A stretch of 64,000 bases of DNA from an uncultured candidate division Zixibacteria bacterium (GCA_903908285.1 CAIVRH010000014.1:139729-203728); one strand, 5' to 3'. Numbered from the stretch's first letter, positions 8,735-18,909 are shown. Made by a program: numbers and translations. The notes: generated by a model not told the origin, from the sequence alone.

Positions 8735-10297
8735 TTATCGCTTTGGTGTTAGCGTAACCACCGGAAGGATCATCTCCTCCAAAGAAATCCCTCCATGCTG
8801 GAAACTGTTTTTATACTCCCTTTCGTACTCGTTGTAACTGGTGGGATAAACGAAGTAAAAATCCTCCTTGGCGATGATGTAGGTGGTGGACATGTTGTAG
8901 CGGGGCAGTTTATACTGCAGTGGGTCCTTGATTAATAGTGCCTCTTTGGGATTGCAGTTCAGGTGGTCGCCGTATTTATAGCGCAGATTGGTGGAGGTTT
9001 CCCTTTTACCCAGGGCGATAGTCCCCCGGCTGCCCAAAACGCTCCCATGATCCGAGGTCAAAACCACCATGCAGTCTTGAGCGGAAAGATATTGTAAAAC
9101 CTTAAAAAGGGAGGAATGAATAAACCAGGGCCGGGTTAGGGAACGGTATGCGGATTCATCCGGGGTCATCTCTTTTAGAATCTCGGATTGGGATCTGCCA
9201 TGAGCCAGGATGTCCAAAAAATTGAATACGATAGATAGCAGTGCCGTGTCTTTATATGAAGATATCTTTTTAGCCAGGTATTCCCCCTCGGATGCATCCA
9301 GCACCTTCACATATTTGGTATCCGATTTGAGCAGCACCCCCAGTTTCTTGAGCTGATAATCCATCAGCTGATGCTCATATCGGTTCCGGCTCGAATCATC
9401 CGTGGTGCCGGCTTTCCACAGCTCCGGGTATTTCTGGGCATGTTCGGAGGGAAAAAGCCCGCTGAAGATGGCGTTGCGGGAATAGGGGGTGGCGCTGGGG
9501 AGGATGGAATAGTAGTAATCTCTTTTCATGTGAAAATATTCATCCAGCACCGGCTCGATGGTCAGCCATTGATCCAGCCGCATGCAGTCCATCACTATAA
9601 AGACCACCCGCTTGGTTTTAGAAAAAAGGGGAAAAAGATACTGCTTTACCATATCCACCGAAAGCGGAGGGGGATTTTCTTTCGCCAGCCATTTTATATA
9701 TGTATCCTCGATATAATTGCCGAACTCGATGTTGCATTCCTTTCTTTGCCCCTGATGAGACTGCCTTAAATCCGGATCGCCGAAGTTATCGATCTCTAAA
9801 TCCCACTCACAGAGGGTCTGGTGGATATCGATCCACTCCTGCCAGGTGAGTCTACCAAAAAGAGCGGACCTGATTTTAGCCGAAGCTTTGGCATAATCCT
9901 GAGCCATCCTCTGGACCCTGATTTTCCTGGTGTCCAATATCTTTTTGGCGGCGGAGAGAATTTGGCTGGGATTTACCGGTTTAGTCAGGTAATCGTCGAT
10001 CTTCTGACCGATGGCTTGCTCCATCAGATTCTCCTCTTCCGATTTGGTCACCATGATCACCGGCAAGTGCGGACTCTTCTCCTTTATTTCCTCCAGGGTA
10101 GTTAAACCGTCTTTACCCGGCATCATCTCGTCTAACAATACCAAATCGAAGTTCTTCTTCCCCACCAGGGTTACGGCATCTTCCCCGTTTGAAGCCTCGG
10201 TCACCTGGTAGCCTTTGGATTGAAGGAAGATGATCTGTGATTTAAGCTGGTCGATCTCATCATCCACCCACAGAATTTGCTTGATTTCTTCTTTCAT
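8735..10297 (-). CDS. porX: PorX-type response regulator with PglZ (alkaline phosphatase-like) effector domain
   Basis: A 520-residue two-domain protein. Residues 1-120 are a receiver with acidic pocket D12/D13, phospho-acceptor D56 in 'LVLLDEMMPG' and K106 in 'YLTKPVNP'. After a helical linker, residues about 200-520 form a PglZ/alkaline-phosphatase-like domain: 'VFIVMDCMRLDQW' (D237), 'SATPYSRNAIFSG' (T270), 'TSDHGSVLG'. Architecture and length match PorX, the regulator of type IX secretion in Bacteroidota, whose PglZ domain binds zinc and acts as a phosphodiesterase on oligonucleotides. AGGTGAAATT precedes the ATG. No partner kinase is nearby. It fits the T9SS-like tail at the window start. 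Confidence 0.88.
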   Translation of the reverse strand: MKEEIKQILWVDDEIDQLKSQIIFLQSKGYQVTEASNGEDAVTLVGKKNFDLVLLDEMMPGKDGLTTLEEIKEKSPHLPVIMVTKSEEENLMEQAIGQKIDDYLTKPVNPSQILSAAKKILDTRKIRVQRMAQDYAKASAKIRSALFGRLTWQEWIDIHQTLCEWDLEIDNFGDPDLRQSHQGQRKECNIEFGNYIEDTYIKWLAKENPPPLSVDMVKQYLFPLFSKTKRVVFIVMDCMRLDQWLTIEPVLDEYFHMKRDYYYSILPSATPYSRNAIFSGLFPSEHAQKYPELWKAGTTDDSSRNRYEHQLMDYQLKKLGVLLKSDTKYVKVLDASEGEYLAKKISSYKDTALLSIVFNFLDILAHGRSQSEILKEMTPDESAYRSLTRPWFIHSSLFKVLQYLSAQDCMVVLTSDHGSVLGSRGTIALGKRETSTNLRYKYGDHLNCNPKEALLIKDPLQYKLPRYNMSTTYIIAKEDFYFVYPTSYNEYEREYKNSFQHGGISLEEMILPVVTLTPKR

Positions 10298-10298
10298 A

Positions 10299-10408
10299 AT
10301 TTCACCTATTCATAATTCGTTTAAAGTTTAAGGTCCAAGGTTTTAACTTTGAACTTTAAACATTGAACTCTGAACGTTTTAAATTAACGATACAGAATCC
10401 CGCTCTTA
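10299..10408. repeat. TTTAAAGTTTAAGG/AACTTTGAAC-type degenerate repeat
   Basis: The spacer between gpmI and porX is a low-complexity run of variants of AACTTTGAACTTTAAAC on both strands. Related wording occurs at about 25047-25085 and 63660-63690. No gene. Confidence 0.55.
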
Positions 10409-11932
10409 TTACACTATCAAATTTTCCCCCTCCATCTCCTTTGGTTTCTCTATTTTCATCAGGTGAAGGATGGTTGGTGCTACATCGGCGAGCTTCCCGC
10501 CCGGTCTTAATTTCCCATGGAAATTTTCCATCACCAAAGCAAAGGGGACCGGATTGGTGGTATGGGCAGTGAATACCTTCCCATTGGATGGATCGATCAA
10601 TTGATCGGCATTTCCATGATCAGCCGTAACCATAGCAATTCCTCCAACCTGTTTGACCGCAGAGACTACCTCTCCCACGCATTTATCAACCGCTTCGACG
10701 GCTTTTATGGTTGCTGCCATCACACCGGTGTGTCCTACCATATCCGGATTGGCATAGTTTAAAAGGATAAAATCATATTTCTTAGATTCTATCTCCTTTA
10801 TCACGTTTTCGGTCACTTCAAATACGCTCATCTCCGGCTTCAAATCGTAGGTGGGAACTTTGGGGGAATGAATTAATATCCGATCCTCCCCCTCAAATGG
10901 TTTCTCCTCTCCTCCGTTGAAGAAAAACGTTACATGGGCATATTTCTCGGTTTCCGCTATGCGTAACTGCTTTTTCCCTTCCCGGGCTAATACCTCACCT
11001 AAGATATGAATCAGCTTTACCGGAGGGAAAGCTACCTTACATTTCAGCTTCTCATCATAGAGCGTTAGATTTATCAGATCGATGGTTAAACCGTCCGGTC
11101 GGGAGAATTCACAAAAATTCTCGTCCGATAATGCCCAGGAAAGCTCTCTGGCACGATCTGCCCGGAAGTTGAAGAATATCCCCACATCCCCCTTTCTTAT
11201 CCTCCCCTCCTCGGTACTTTCACCACTGCTTATCACCATGGGAAGGATGAATTCATCCGTAACTCCATCTTCATAGGATTTTTTCACGGCACCGATCACA
11301 TCATTGGTTTTCGGTCCTTCACCATACACCATAGCTCGGTATGCTTTCTCCACCCGTTCCCATCTTTTATCCCGGTCCATGGCATAATATCTGCCGGATA
11401 CAGTGGAAAGTTTTCCCACACCGATCTCTTTGAATCTCCGCAGAAGATCCTCCAGATAATCCGCTCCCGCAGTCGGTGAGGTGTCCCGACCATCCATGAA
11501 AGCGTGGACATAAACCTTTTCGACCTTCCTTTCTTTAGCCATTCTAAGCAAAGCATATAAATGGTTCAGGGAGCTGTGCACTCCCCCGTCCGAAACCAAG
11601 CCCATCAAATGTAAGCCGACATTCCCCTGCTTTGCTTTTTCCATAGCCTCAATTAGAACCGGATTTTTAAAAAAGGTCTGATCCTGGATGGTTTGGTCAA
11701 TCCGGGTGATCTCCTGATATACTATCCTGCCCGCTCCCAGATTGAGATGCCCCACCTCGCTGTTTCCCATTTGTCCCGCCGGTAAACCCACATCCAGACC
11801 GGAAGCGCTCAGGGTGGTGTATGGGTAATGTTTGAATATCTTATCCAGATTGGGCTTATTAGCCAAAGCAATGGCGTTTCCCTCTTTATGGGAATTTATT
11901 CCGTATCCATCCATTACCAGAAGCAGAATCAT
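10409..11932 (-). CDS. gpmI: 2,3-bisphosphoglycerate-independent phosphoglycerate mutase
   Basis: Interconverts 3- and 2-phosphoglycerate in glycolysis/gluconeogenesis using two Mn ions and a phosphoserine intermediate. The 507 residues match the family. Visible are the metal-binding start 'LLLVMDGYGI' (D8), the nucleophile S58 in 'PAGQMGNSEVGHLNLGAGR', 'HAFMDGRDTSPTAG', 'FFNFRADRARELS' and the late metal cluster 'YANPDMVGHTG' plus 'MVTADHGNAD'. All catalytic blocks are intact. A Shine-Dalgarno-like AGGGAAA precedes the ATG. It is downstream of the bamB-like gene and upstream of porX on the same strand, but spacers suggest separate promoters. Confidence 0.97.
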   Translation of the reverse strand: MILLLVMDGYGINSHKEGNAIALANKPNLDKIFKHYPYTTLSASGLDVGLPAGQMGNSEVGHLNLGAGRIVYQEITRIDQTIQDQTFFKNPVLIEAMEKAKQGNVGLHLMGLVSDGGVHSSLNHLYALLRMAKERKVEKVYVHAFMDGRDTSPTAGADYLEDLLRRFKEIGVGKLSTVSGRYYAMDRDKRWERVEKAYRAMVYGEGPKTNDVIGAVKKSYEDGVTDEFILPMVISSGESTEEGRIRKGDVGIFFNFRADRARELSWALSDENFCEFSRPDGLTIDLINLTLYDEKLKCKVAFPPVKLIHILGEVLAREGKKQLRIAETEKYAHVTFFFNGGEEKPFEGEDRILIHSPKVPTYDLKPEMSVFEVTENVIKEIESKKYDFILLNYANPDMVGHTGVMAATIKAVEAVDKCVGEVVSAVKQVGGIAMVTADHGNADQLIDPSNGKVFTAHTTNPVPFALVMENFHGKLRPGGKLADVAPTILHLMKIEKPKEMEGENLIV

Positions 11933-12099
11933 AAAATTTCCCTAAATTGACAAAAGTTGATTGATTTTTTTGGACATATCAAACAATCTACGTGATCAGA
12001 TCAAAAAAGATAGAACGGGTGATCAACAAAACTTCATCCATTTCTTCATTTCCCGATAACCACCAGGACTAGGCAAGAATAGGTTGAAGATCAGAGGGC

Positions 12100-13278
12100 T
12101 CACCTTCCAAAGCAATACATATATCCATCTTCCGAACCTATATATATCCTCCCGTCGTAATATGCGGGGGAGGCTGAAATCATCCCTTTGGTCTGATATT
12201 TCCAAAGAAGCTCGCCGGTGTAACGGTTTAGTTCGTAGAAATTACCGTCATATGAGCCAAAGAACAAGGCGTCCCCGATAACAATGGGAGAAGAGTGAAC
12301 CAATCCTTCGGTCTTGAACTTCCAGGAAAGTTCTCCTGTCTTTTGATTCAGCGCATACATGCAGTAATCGTTGGAGCCGATATATACCAAACTCTCGGTA
12401 ACTGCGGGTGATGAATATATGTCCTCACCAGTCCGGAATTTCCAAGCCATTGACCCATCTTTCAAATAGAGGGCATACAGATAACCATCCACCGATCCGA
12501 AGAATATCATCCCGTCGTGAATGGCCGGAGAGGAATAGATGCCGCCATCCGCCTTGAATTTCCAATTTAACTTTCCGCTCTTTGCCTGCAGAGCATAAAG
12601 GAATCCGTCGGTTGAGCCAAAATAGACCATCTCTTCGTTTGTATTTAGTGACAGAGAGTCACTCTCCCATGGGGCAGAATTTTCCAGGCACGCGGGAGTG
12701 GATAATATGGAATTCTGGGATTTAAACTGCCAGATTTTCCTTCCGGTGGTTTTCTCCAAAGCCCACATGCTCCCGTCTCCTGTCCCCACAAAAATTTTAT
12801 CCCCCTTTAGTTTGGGTGAGGCCGATATATCCCCTAAAATCACCTTCCACCGGACCTGTTTTTTGGGGAGATTCAAGGCATAAAGACTTTCTTTAGTATT
12901 ATACCATCCGAAGTAGATCGTTTCTTCGTCACCGCAGGGAGAGGTGGAAACCAATGAGGCAATCTTGTAGTAACCCAGTTCGTTTCCGGAGACAGCATCG
13001 ATGAAATCCAGTTTTTTATCCAGGGAGCCGACCACTACCATACCGCCCACTATGATAGGGGAGAATTTGACCGCTCGGTTCATGTCATACTTCCAAAGAA
13101 GCTTATCCAGCGTTGGGGTGAGGGTGGATATAAAACCGGTATTCTGAGCATCTCCCCGGAAGCTTTTCCAACCCGGGGAATCAGATGACTCTATCTTCTT
13201 CAGCTTAAAGGCGCTGGTGCAAGACATGCAAAGCAACAGAACTGACCAGGCAAAAAGTAGTAGGGTTCTTTTGTTCAT
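12100..13278 (-). CDS. PQQ-like beta-propeller lipoprotein (BamB-like)
   Basis: A 392-residue lipoprotein: short basic start, hydrophobic run and lipobox 'LLCMSC'. The remainder is a PQQ-type eight-bladed propeller; blades repeat the pattern 'G.LYALN.KTGELSWKFKT....SSP' (for example 'GSNDYCMYALNQKTGELSWK'). BamB, the outer-membrane assembly lipoprotein, has this fold, but many other PQQ-propeller lipoproteins do too. I chose ATG 13278, which overlaps the stop of the upstream Omp85-like gene (TAATG); a GTG at 13290 is the alternative. This coupling to a barrel protein supports a role at the outer membrane. Confidence 0.85.
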   Translation of the reverse strand: MNKRTLLLFAWSVLLLCMSCTSAFKLKKIESSDSPGWKSFRGDAQNTGFISTLTPTLDKLLWKYDMNRAVKFSPIIVGGMVVVGSLDKKLDFIDAVSGNELGYYKIASLVSTSPCGDEETIYFGWYNTKESLYALNLPKKQVRWKVILGDISASPKLKGDKIFVGTGDGSMWALEKTTGRKIWQFKSQNSILSTPACLENSAPWESDSLSLNTNEEMVYFGSTDGFLYALQAKSGKLNWKFKADGGIYSSPAIHDGMIFFGSVDGYLYALYLKDGSMAWKFRTGEDIYSSPAVTESLVYIGSNDYCMYALNQKTGELSWKFKTEGLVHSSPIVIGDALFFGSYDGNFYELNRYTGELLWKYQTKGMISASPAYYDGRIYIGSEDGYMYCFGR

Positions 13279-16190
13279 TAGAAATTCCACCCAAAAAAGA
13301 AATCAAAGTCGGTGTCAGAGCTGATCTTATTAAAATCAGTTCGGCGGGAGACATCCAGCCTCAAGACCACCACATAACCTAAGCTGATCCTGGCTCCAAC
13401 TCCAAAGCTGCCATAAAGCTGGTCGAATTCATTCTCCCAGGCATTCCCGGCGTCGAAAAACAAAGCCCCGCGGATGGCTTGCAAGGATATCTTCCCGAAA
13501 GGAAAACCAATGGAGAGATTGTCGATCAGAGGATACCGCAGTTCATTGTTTATAAGAATCACATGTCTCCCGTAGAACGCCTGCCGGTCGTAACCCCTTA
13601 AAGACCAGCTCCCTCCCAGGTATAGCCTCTGCGGCTCCTTGCCGCTGGAGGAAAAACCCATAGCCCGGAAAGCAAAACAACTATTTTTTCGTATCCGCAG
13701 GTATTTCCTGACATCGCACAATATCTGCTTATTGTAAGTCTCTCCCTTATCCAAATCAAAGGTAAACCCCAAAGTGAAATTGAACCTGGTCCCGTCTATA
13801 GGTCCGACATAATCCCAGATGCTGGTATCCCAGATCCAGGAGAGGTAATTGGTGGAAAGGAGCGCTTCCCGGGTTTTGGTCTCGATATATACATCCTTCT
13901 CGGACTGGCGCAGGAAAAAGCTGGCATCGATTCTTTTGAATTTGGACAGAGGATAGCTCGCCAGAACCAGCCCTCCGTATTGTCTTTCCGTATAAAAACC
14001 GTAAAATTCATCGTAGTATTCATCCTTGAGATGAAAAAGGCCATACCCGTAATTCAGCCGGTGAGTCCGGTTCAGGTAGGTCACTCCGAAGTTGAAACTG
14101 GATAAAAAATCCCGGCTGGATTCGGAGCTGTTACCTATAAGAAAAAAATACTGATGATTTCCCAGCATATCGGTGAATGCCGCTTGAAAACCCCCCACCG
14201 CCCCGTAAACCGCATCATAAGAAATAGCCGATTGGGCTATGTCGAAGGAGAATCGATTACGGTATTTCACCGACCCGCTTTTCTCCCCCCCTTCAATCCT
14301 TTGGGGTAACCAGGCTACTCGGTTCGAAGAAGAAAGCGAGCTATCCGAGACAGTGAAATTTGCAGATCCGGCATTATTTCCTTCCAAGCTCAGCTTGTGA
14401 ATCTGGTAAGAGTACCCCTCGTAAGCGGTAAAATATATGGTCTTACCATCACTGGAAAAGCTGGGATCGAAAGCCCCGGTCAAAAAGGAGGTAAGCTGGG
14501 TGGCATCGGTATTCCGGTTCGGTTTTCCGGTAGACAGTTGAGAATCTGCTGGTGCATCATCCATCAACGGTTGCCGGACTGTATCCTGCTGGGTATGAAA
14601 GGGCAACAGGTAGATTTCGTAATAACCATTGCGATCCGAGGAGAATATTATGTTTTTGCCGTCCGGAGACCATTCGGGTGTCATATCATAATGCTCCCCG
14701 GAAGTCAATGCACTGATTTTGCGGGTGATAAGATCGTAAACAAAAAGATTTAAGTACCCTTTTTCCCCGTCTGATCCCCGATCCGAAGAAAATATAATAT
14801 GCCTGCCATCCGGTGACCAACTGGGATTCTGCTCCTCGTAAATGTCACCGGTCAAAACGATCAATGAATCATATTCACCCGAATGGGCGTCTGAAGAGAA
14901 ATCGATCCCATAAAGATCTGCAAATCCTTTTTTATCCACACCCACAAATGCTGCTTTATTACCATCCGGAGACCAGGTGGGAGAGGACAATTCCACCAGG
15001 TTAGGGAAACTCCTTTTATCAGTGATCTTTCTTTGCTTTATATCATAAACATACAATGCGTCATTCTCCTGGCTTTTGGAGATAAAAACAATCTTACCGT
15101 CGCGGGATACTCCGATCTTGCTTTTCAAAAGGTGCAACGATTCAAACTGGGGTGACCTTTCTCCTTTTAACAGAGTTTTCAACTTTTTCTTCTCCCCCTC
15201 CGGTGACATCATATTAATCGAAGAGTACCCCAGTTTATTCGACTTGAACACCACCCATTCCAGCGGGGCTGTGGGATTTTTGGGATCGGATATCGAAACC
15301 GGCTCGGGCTTCACGTTTATCCCGTCAAAGGTGAGCTGGGTGGACACCCGGTTCGGAAGATCTTTGGTTTCGATGGCGGGAAAATATTTCTTCTTGAGAG
15401 AATATTCCCAGTCCTCCCAAACTTCTTTCAGGTTCTTATTGAAAGTGAGTCGGAAGATTTCGCCGAAATTCTCTGCTTTCCAAAAGTTTTCAAACAATAA
15501 CCCGATCTTGTCATCTCCAAATTCCTCCGCTAAGTAACCGCAAAACGCCTCCCCCATCTTATACATCAGATAAGTTCCCTCTACCTGATATATGTCCTCC
15601 TGATTCAAGAATCTCCCGGAGATTACCAAATCCCGGATCATCATGTCCGCCTCGCTGTCCCACTCCCGGGACCAGTGTTCCGCCAGACCCTCCTCAAACC
15701 ACACCGGGGGACCGGGATAGTTGAACTTTCGATGGGATTTCATCACATAGGGCAGTTTCTGCAGGACAAACGTGTGAACCAGCTCGTGCTGTATCACCCG
15801 GGCAAACCGGAAATAGGAGCCATCAAAGGGGATGACCATGCGTCCTTTCATGAATTCGGTGAAACCTGCCACGTTTTCCGGCAAAAGGGAGGGGATTACG
15901 TTGGTCTGGGCAAAGTAATTGGACGAGCTGTAGATAATCAAGGGAATCTTACGGGCGATGCGGTGGTTGAACTTGTTTTCCAAAAACAGATAGCTATTCT
16001 CCGCACAGCCAGCGGCGATTTCCGCTATTTCCCTCTCGGCGCTATAGAAATAAATCTCAAAATGCCGGGTGGTTAGAACCTGCCATTCAAAATCGGTATA
16101 CTGGACCTTATTTTTGCCAAAATAGTATTGACCCGAGGAAGATCCGGAGAACCAGATAAAAAGGGCAATCAGAAAAAATATTCGTTTCAT
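13278..16190 (-). CDS. Outer-membrane fusion: peptidase MA-like domain, TolB-type propeller, Omp85-like barrel
   Basis: A 970-residue exported protein. A signal peptide (1-20) precedes a gluzincin-like metallopeptidase domain with 'HELVH' (135-139) and downstream glutamates in 'WFEEGLAEHW' (164-173). From about 290 to 640 come PD40/TolB-like propeller blades ('PSWSPDGRHIIFSSDRGSDG', 'PEWSPDGKNIIFSSDRNG'). About 690-970 is a Bac_surface_Ag/Omp85-type barrel with 'LYLGGSWSLRGYDRQAF', 'NNELRYPL' and a terminal aromatic ('DFFFGWNF'), typical for BAM-dependent insertion. It is translationally coupled to the BamB-like lipoprotein. The combination is unusual, and substrate and catalytic competence are unknown. 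Confidence 0.85.
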   Translation of the reverse strand: MKRIFFLIALFIWFSGSSSGQYYFGKNKVQYTDFEWQVLTTRHFEIYFYSAEREIAEIAAGCAENSYLFLENKFNHRIARKIPLIIYSSSNYFAQTNVIPSLLPENVAGFTEFMKGRMVIPFDGSYFRFARVIQHELVHTFVLQKLPYVMKSHRKFNYPGPPVWFEEGLAEHWSREWDSEADMMIRDLVISGRFLNQEDIYQVEGTYLMYKMGEAFCGYLAEEFGDDKIGLLFENFWKAENFGEIFRLTFNKNLKEVWEDWEYSLKKKYFPAIETKDLPNRVSTQLTFDGINVKPEPVSISDPKNPTAPLEWVVFKSNKLGYSSINMMSPEGEKKKLKTLLKGERSPQFESLHLLKSKIGVSRDGKIVFISKSQENDALYVYDIKQRKITDKRSFPNLVELSSPTWSPDGNKAAFVGVDKKGFADLYGIDFSSDAHSGEYDSLIVLTGDIYEEQNPSWSPDGRHIIFSSDRGSDGEKGYLNLFVYDLITRKISALTSGEHYDMTPEWSPDGKNIIFSSDRNGYYEIYLLPFHTQQDTVRQPLMDDAPADSQLSTGKPNRNTDATQLTSFLTGAFDPSFSSDGKTIYFTAYEGYSYQIHKLSLEGNNAGSANFTVSDSSLSSSNRVAWLPQRIEGGEKSGSVKYRNRFSFDIAQSAISYDAVYGAVGGFQAAFTDMLGNHQYFFLIGNSSESSRDFLSSFNFGVTYLNRTHRLNYGYGLFHLKDEYYDEFYGFYTERQYGGLVLASYPLSKFKRIDASFFLRQSEKDVYIETKTREALLSTNYLSWIWDTSIWDYVGPIDGTRFNFTLGFTFDLDKGETYNKQILCDVRKYLRIRKNSCFAFRAMGFSSSGKEPQRLYLGGSWSLRGYDRQAFYGRHVILINNELRYPLIDNLSIGFPFGKISLQAIRGALFFDAGNAWENEFDQLYGSFGVGARISLGYVVVLRLDVSRRTDFNKISSDTDFDFFFGWNF

Positions 16191-16394
16191 TATATGATTA
16201 TAATCAATCCTGATCTAAAAATCAACTGCGTAGAATCGGATGTCGACATCCTATGATACGATATGGTTAGCAGGGAAGAAGAACTTCCCCTGATCTTCGT
16301 ATTGGATTTTTGAAGGATTCAAACCATATTGGTTTTCCTTACCCTTTCCCAAAAGTACGACTATTCCTGCCGCAATGAAAGCTTGATTAAAACC

Positions 16395-18677
16395 CTACCC
16401 CTTTTGAAGAGCCATCCCGCTCTTTTCATTCCGGGAGCGGTGGTTTTCCTTGCCGCTTATCAATTTAACCGTTCGATGGGCCGTTTCGATCAAGCGGTCG
16501 TTTACCAATAGTCCTTTAAAACCTTTCTTCTTTTTTCTTATGAATTTTTCAATCTCATCCACACAATCCGGAGAGCCTATTTTCCCCAAAACGCTCAAAG
16601 CTGCTATCTGAATCTCGTCTTTTGGCTTGGGCGGCAGATGTTTAATTCCCGGTTCCTCATCCGAAAGGATTGCCAGCAAAAACTTTATGATCCGATTAGA
16701 GTGATCTTCCCCGATCGTTTCCTTTCCACCAATTTTACCGATGGCATTAAGAACGGTGAGTTTATCCTGAGAATGGCGTCGAAAATGCTCCAAAAGCGGA
16801 TCTAAACATTCAGCATCACTCAACAACCCCAGAGAGGTGATGGCGCTACGACGCACCTCATCTTCCGGATCACTTAAAAAGTCCAATAGTATATTCACCG
16901 ATTCAACCCGATTCAGTTTCTCCAATACCTTGACCACCTCCAACCTAACCCTGAAATCCGGATCTCTACTAAGCTGGGACAGAACTTGGATACATTTATC
17001 ATCCGGTATATTTCCCAGAACATAGATGGCATTTCGCATCTTGTACCAGGAGTCGCTATTCAGATGCTCATTTTCTTTTTCCCGGACAAAAGAAGCTTCA
17101 TTGGACACAAAAGAGGAAATGGCTTGTATGGAGTTTTCCCCCAGCCGGCTCAACACCCTCAATGCGCTCATGCGGGTGGCCCGGTCAGACGAGGTAAAAA
17201 TGGTCAGGAGTTTTTCCGCAACCTTATCCTTAGCCAAACATTCAAAGATCTCCTCCACCTGTTTGATGAGGTTCATGGGAACACCCTCTTTAATATAACC
17301 AACCAGAAGCGAGAGCATTGGTTCATCCGTGTTATCCCGGATAAATCTTGAAACCACCTCTTTTACTCCTACCGGATAAGCTATCTCCGAACTCATACGG
17401 TTATTATATTCGGTCAGTATAAATAGCGCTTCTTTGAATTCTCCCCTCTTCATCCTTTCTGAAAATATGACTTTCCAAATCTCGGCAAAATCCTCCAAAA
17501 CGGAAGCGGGTAGAGGTCCTTTAAACTTTTCCGACAATCCCCGCATAATATAATCGAACTCAGGCTCCATCCCCTCTTGGATGATCCGGTTTAGCCCTCC
17601 TTTCAAAATTTTCGAAGCCAATTTTCGGGTTTCGCTATTTTCCGAATCCAACCGGGAAATGAGCAGATTGGCGGCATAGGTCTTAATATCCGTCTCATGG
17701 GCATTGAGCACCCGATGCCAAAGAAACATTAATTTCTCCATATCCACTTCTTCGATTCCAAGCTTTTCTATCATTCCTGCCAGCTCATCCAGCACCGACT
17801 GGCTTATCAACCATTTCTCATCAAAGATAAGATCGAGATGTTTTTTCTCAACTATGCCCCGATTCGCCAATAAGCTTTTTATCTGAGGCAATAGTCGTCT
17901 TTTATCCTCATCCTCCATCAATTTGTAAACCAAAACCACCATTTCGTTGAGGGAGGAATTTTCTTCAAAAAGATCGAGTTTATTCAGGTTCTGTTTCAAA
18001 CCCGAAGCCAAAAGGTGCATCAGATCATCTTCGGTAAGCTCCTTTAACTCATTCTGTATCTGGTCCGATAACTGGCGCAGATCATTCACCGGACCGAATT
18101 TCTCCTCTATAGCACCGACAGGAGTTTGTTTATTCAACAGGATGTCCCTAACCAAGTCCGGATTTTCCCGGATGATCTTGGATATCTGAACCTTCAAATC
18201 CGCCCCTTCCAATACCTCAGATTTTACCACCACTTCATCTGTTGAAACCAGCTCATATCTGACCCGGTCCACATTAATGGAATGAATTTGTTTCATCTCC
18301 AGAAACTCAGTTAAGCTTTTCCCCAAAGCTTCGGCAGGTGTTGGTTTAGCAAAAAAGCCCAGAAATGCGGCAAATTCATCCCGGGTTAGGCTGTTAGTGA
18401 AAGAAAGGCTGTTTATATTTTGATCGTTGAACTCCTCCAAGAGCTTTTTAAGATAATAAGTTCCCTCTATGCTCTTGCCGTTAATAACGATTCTATTCTC
18501 CATTTGAGTAATGGTAAGATGATCTACCGAATTGAAGGCTTTCCTTATGGCGGAGAAACACTTCTCTATTACCGGTTCAACTGTAGGATGCCCCGGCGGA
18601 TAGGTTTCAACGGTCTTGATAGCTCCATTAAGCAGCTTGGAAATAAATGCATAATCAATCGGGACTGAATCAAGCAT
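16395..18677 (-). CDS. HEAT-repeat protein
   Basis: A 760-residue alpha-helical protein without signal peptide or membrane segment, so probably cytoplasmic. The N-terminal 120 residues ('ISKLLNGAIKTVETYPPGHP', 'VINGKSIEG') resemble the N-terminal part of HEAT-repeat proteins seen in uncultured bacteria and delta-proteobacteria. The C-terminal half has canonical HEAT units, for example 'CIQVLSQLSRDPDFRVRLEV', 'SVNILLDFLSDPEDEVRR' and 'ALSVLGKIGSPDCVDEIEKF'. These are protein-binding scaffolds and no enzymatic motif is visible. GAGGCAAG precedes the ATG. Role unknown. Confidence 0.8.
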   Translation of the reverse strand: MLDSVPIDYAFISKLLNGAIKTVETYPPGHPTVEPVIEKCFSAIRKAFNSVDHLTITQMENRIVINGKSIEGTYYLKKLLEEFNDQNINSLSFTNSLTRDEFAAFLGFFAKPTPAEALGKSLTEFLEMKQIHSINVDRVRYELVSTDEVVVKSEVLEGADLKVQISKIIRENPDLVRDILLNKQTPVGAIEEKFGPVNDLRQLSDQIQNELKELTEDDLMHLLASGLKQNLNKLDLFEENSSLNEMVVLVYKLMEDEDKRRLLPQIKSLLANRGIVEKKHLDLIFDEKWLISQSVLDELAGMIEKLGIEEVDMEKLMFLWHRVLNAHETDIKTYAANLLISRLDSENSETRKLASKILKGGLNRIIQEGMEPEFDYIMRGLSEKFKGPLPASVLEDFAEIWKVIFSERMKRGEFKEALFILTEYNNRMSSEIAYPVGVKEVVSRFIRDNTDEPMLSLLVGYIKEGVPMNLIKQVEEIFECLAKDKVAEKLLTIFTSSDRATRMSALRVLSRLGENSIQAISSFVSNEASFVREKENEHLNSDSWYKMRNAIYVLGNIPDDKCIQVLSQLSRDPDFRVRLEVVKVLEKLNRVESVNILLDFLSDPEDEVRRSAITSLGLLSDAECLDPLLEHFRRHSQDKLTVLNAIGKIGGKETIGEDHSNRIIKFLLAILSDEEPGIKHLPPKPKDEIQIAALSVLGKIGSPDCVDEIEKFIRKKKKGFKGLLVNDRLIETAHRTVKLISGKENHRSRNEKSGMALQKG

Positions 18678-18869
18678 AAACTTGCCTCTTTTAGATTTTC
18701 CTTAACATTTGAAGAAATGATTAAATAATAGACTTTTTTATTAAATCGACAGATTTTTGCACAGGTTTACACCTCGACCCAACAAAACGCTTATCCTTTG
18801 TGTTAATATTGTATTAGTAAGTAGAATAGTCATGTTTAATGATAGGTAATAAGTTCTCAAGTAAAAAAG

Positions 18870-18909
18870 AAGCTTTGTCCGCCCGCCCTCAACAAAGCGG
18901 ACAAAGCTT
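18870..18909 (-). terminator. Intrinsic terminator on the minus strand
   Basis: A perfect 13-bp stem (AAGCTTTGTCCGC, 18870-18882, with 18897-18909) around a 14-nt loop; read on the minus strand it is followed by a T6 tract. It lies about 370 bp past the stop of the DUF1848 gene, the nearest minus-strand gene upstream. Confidence 0.75.
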
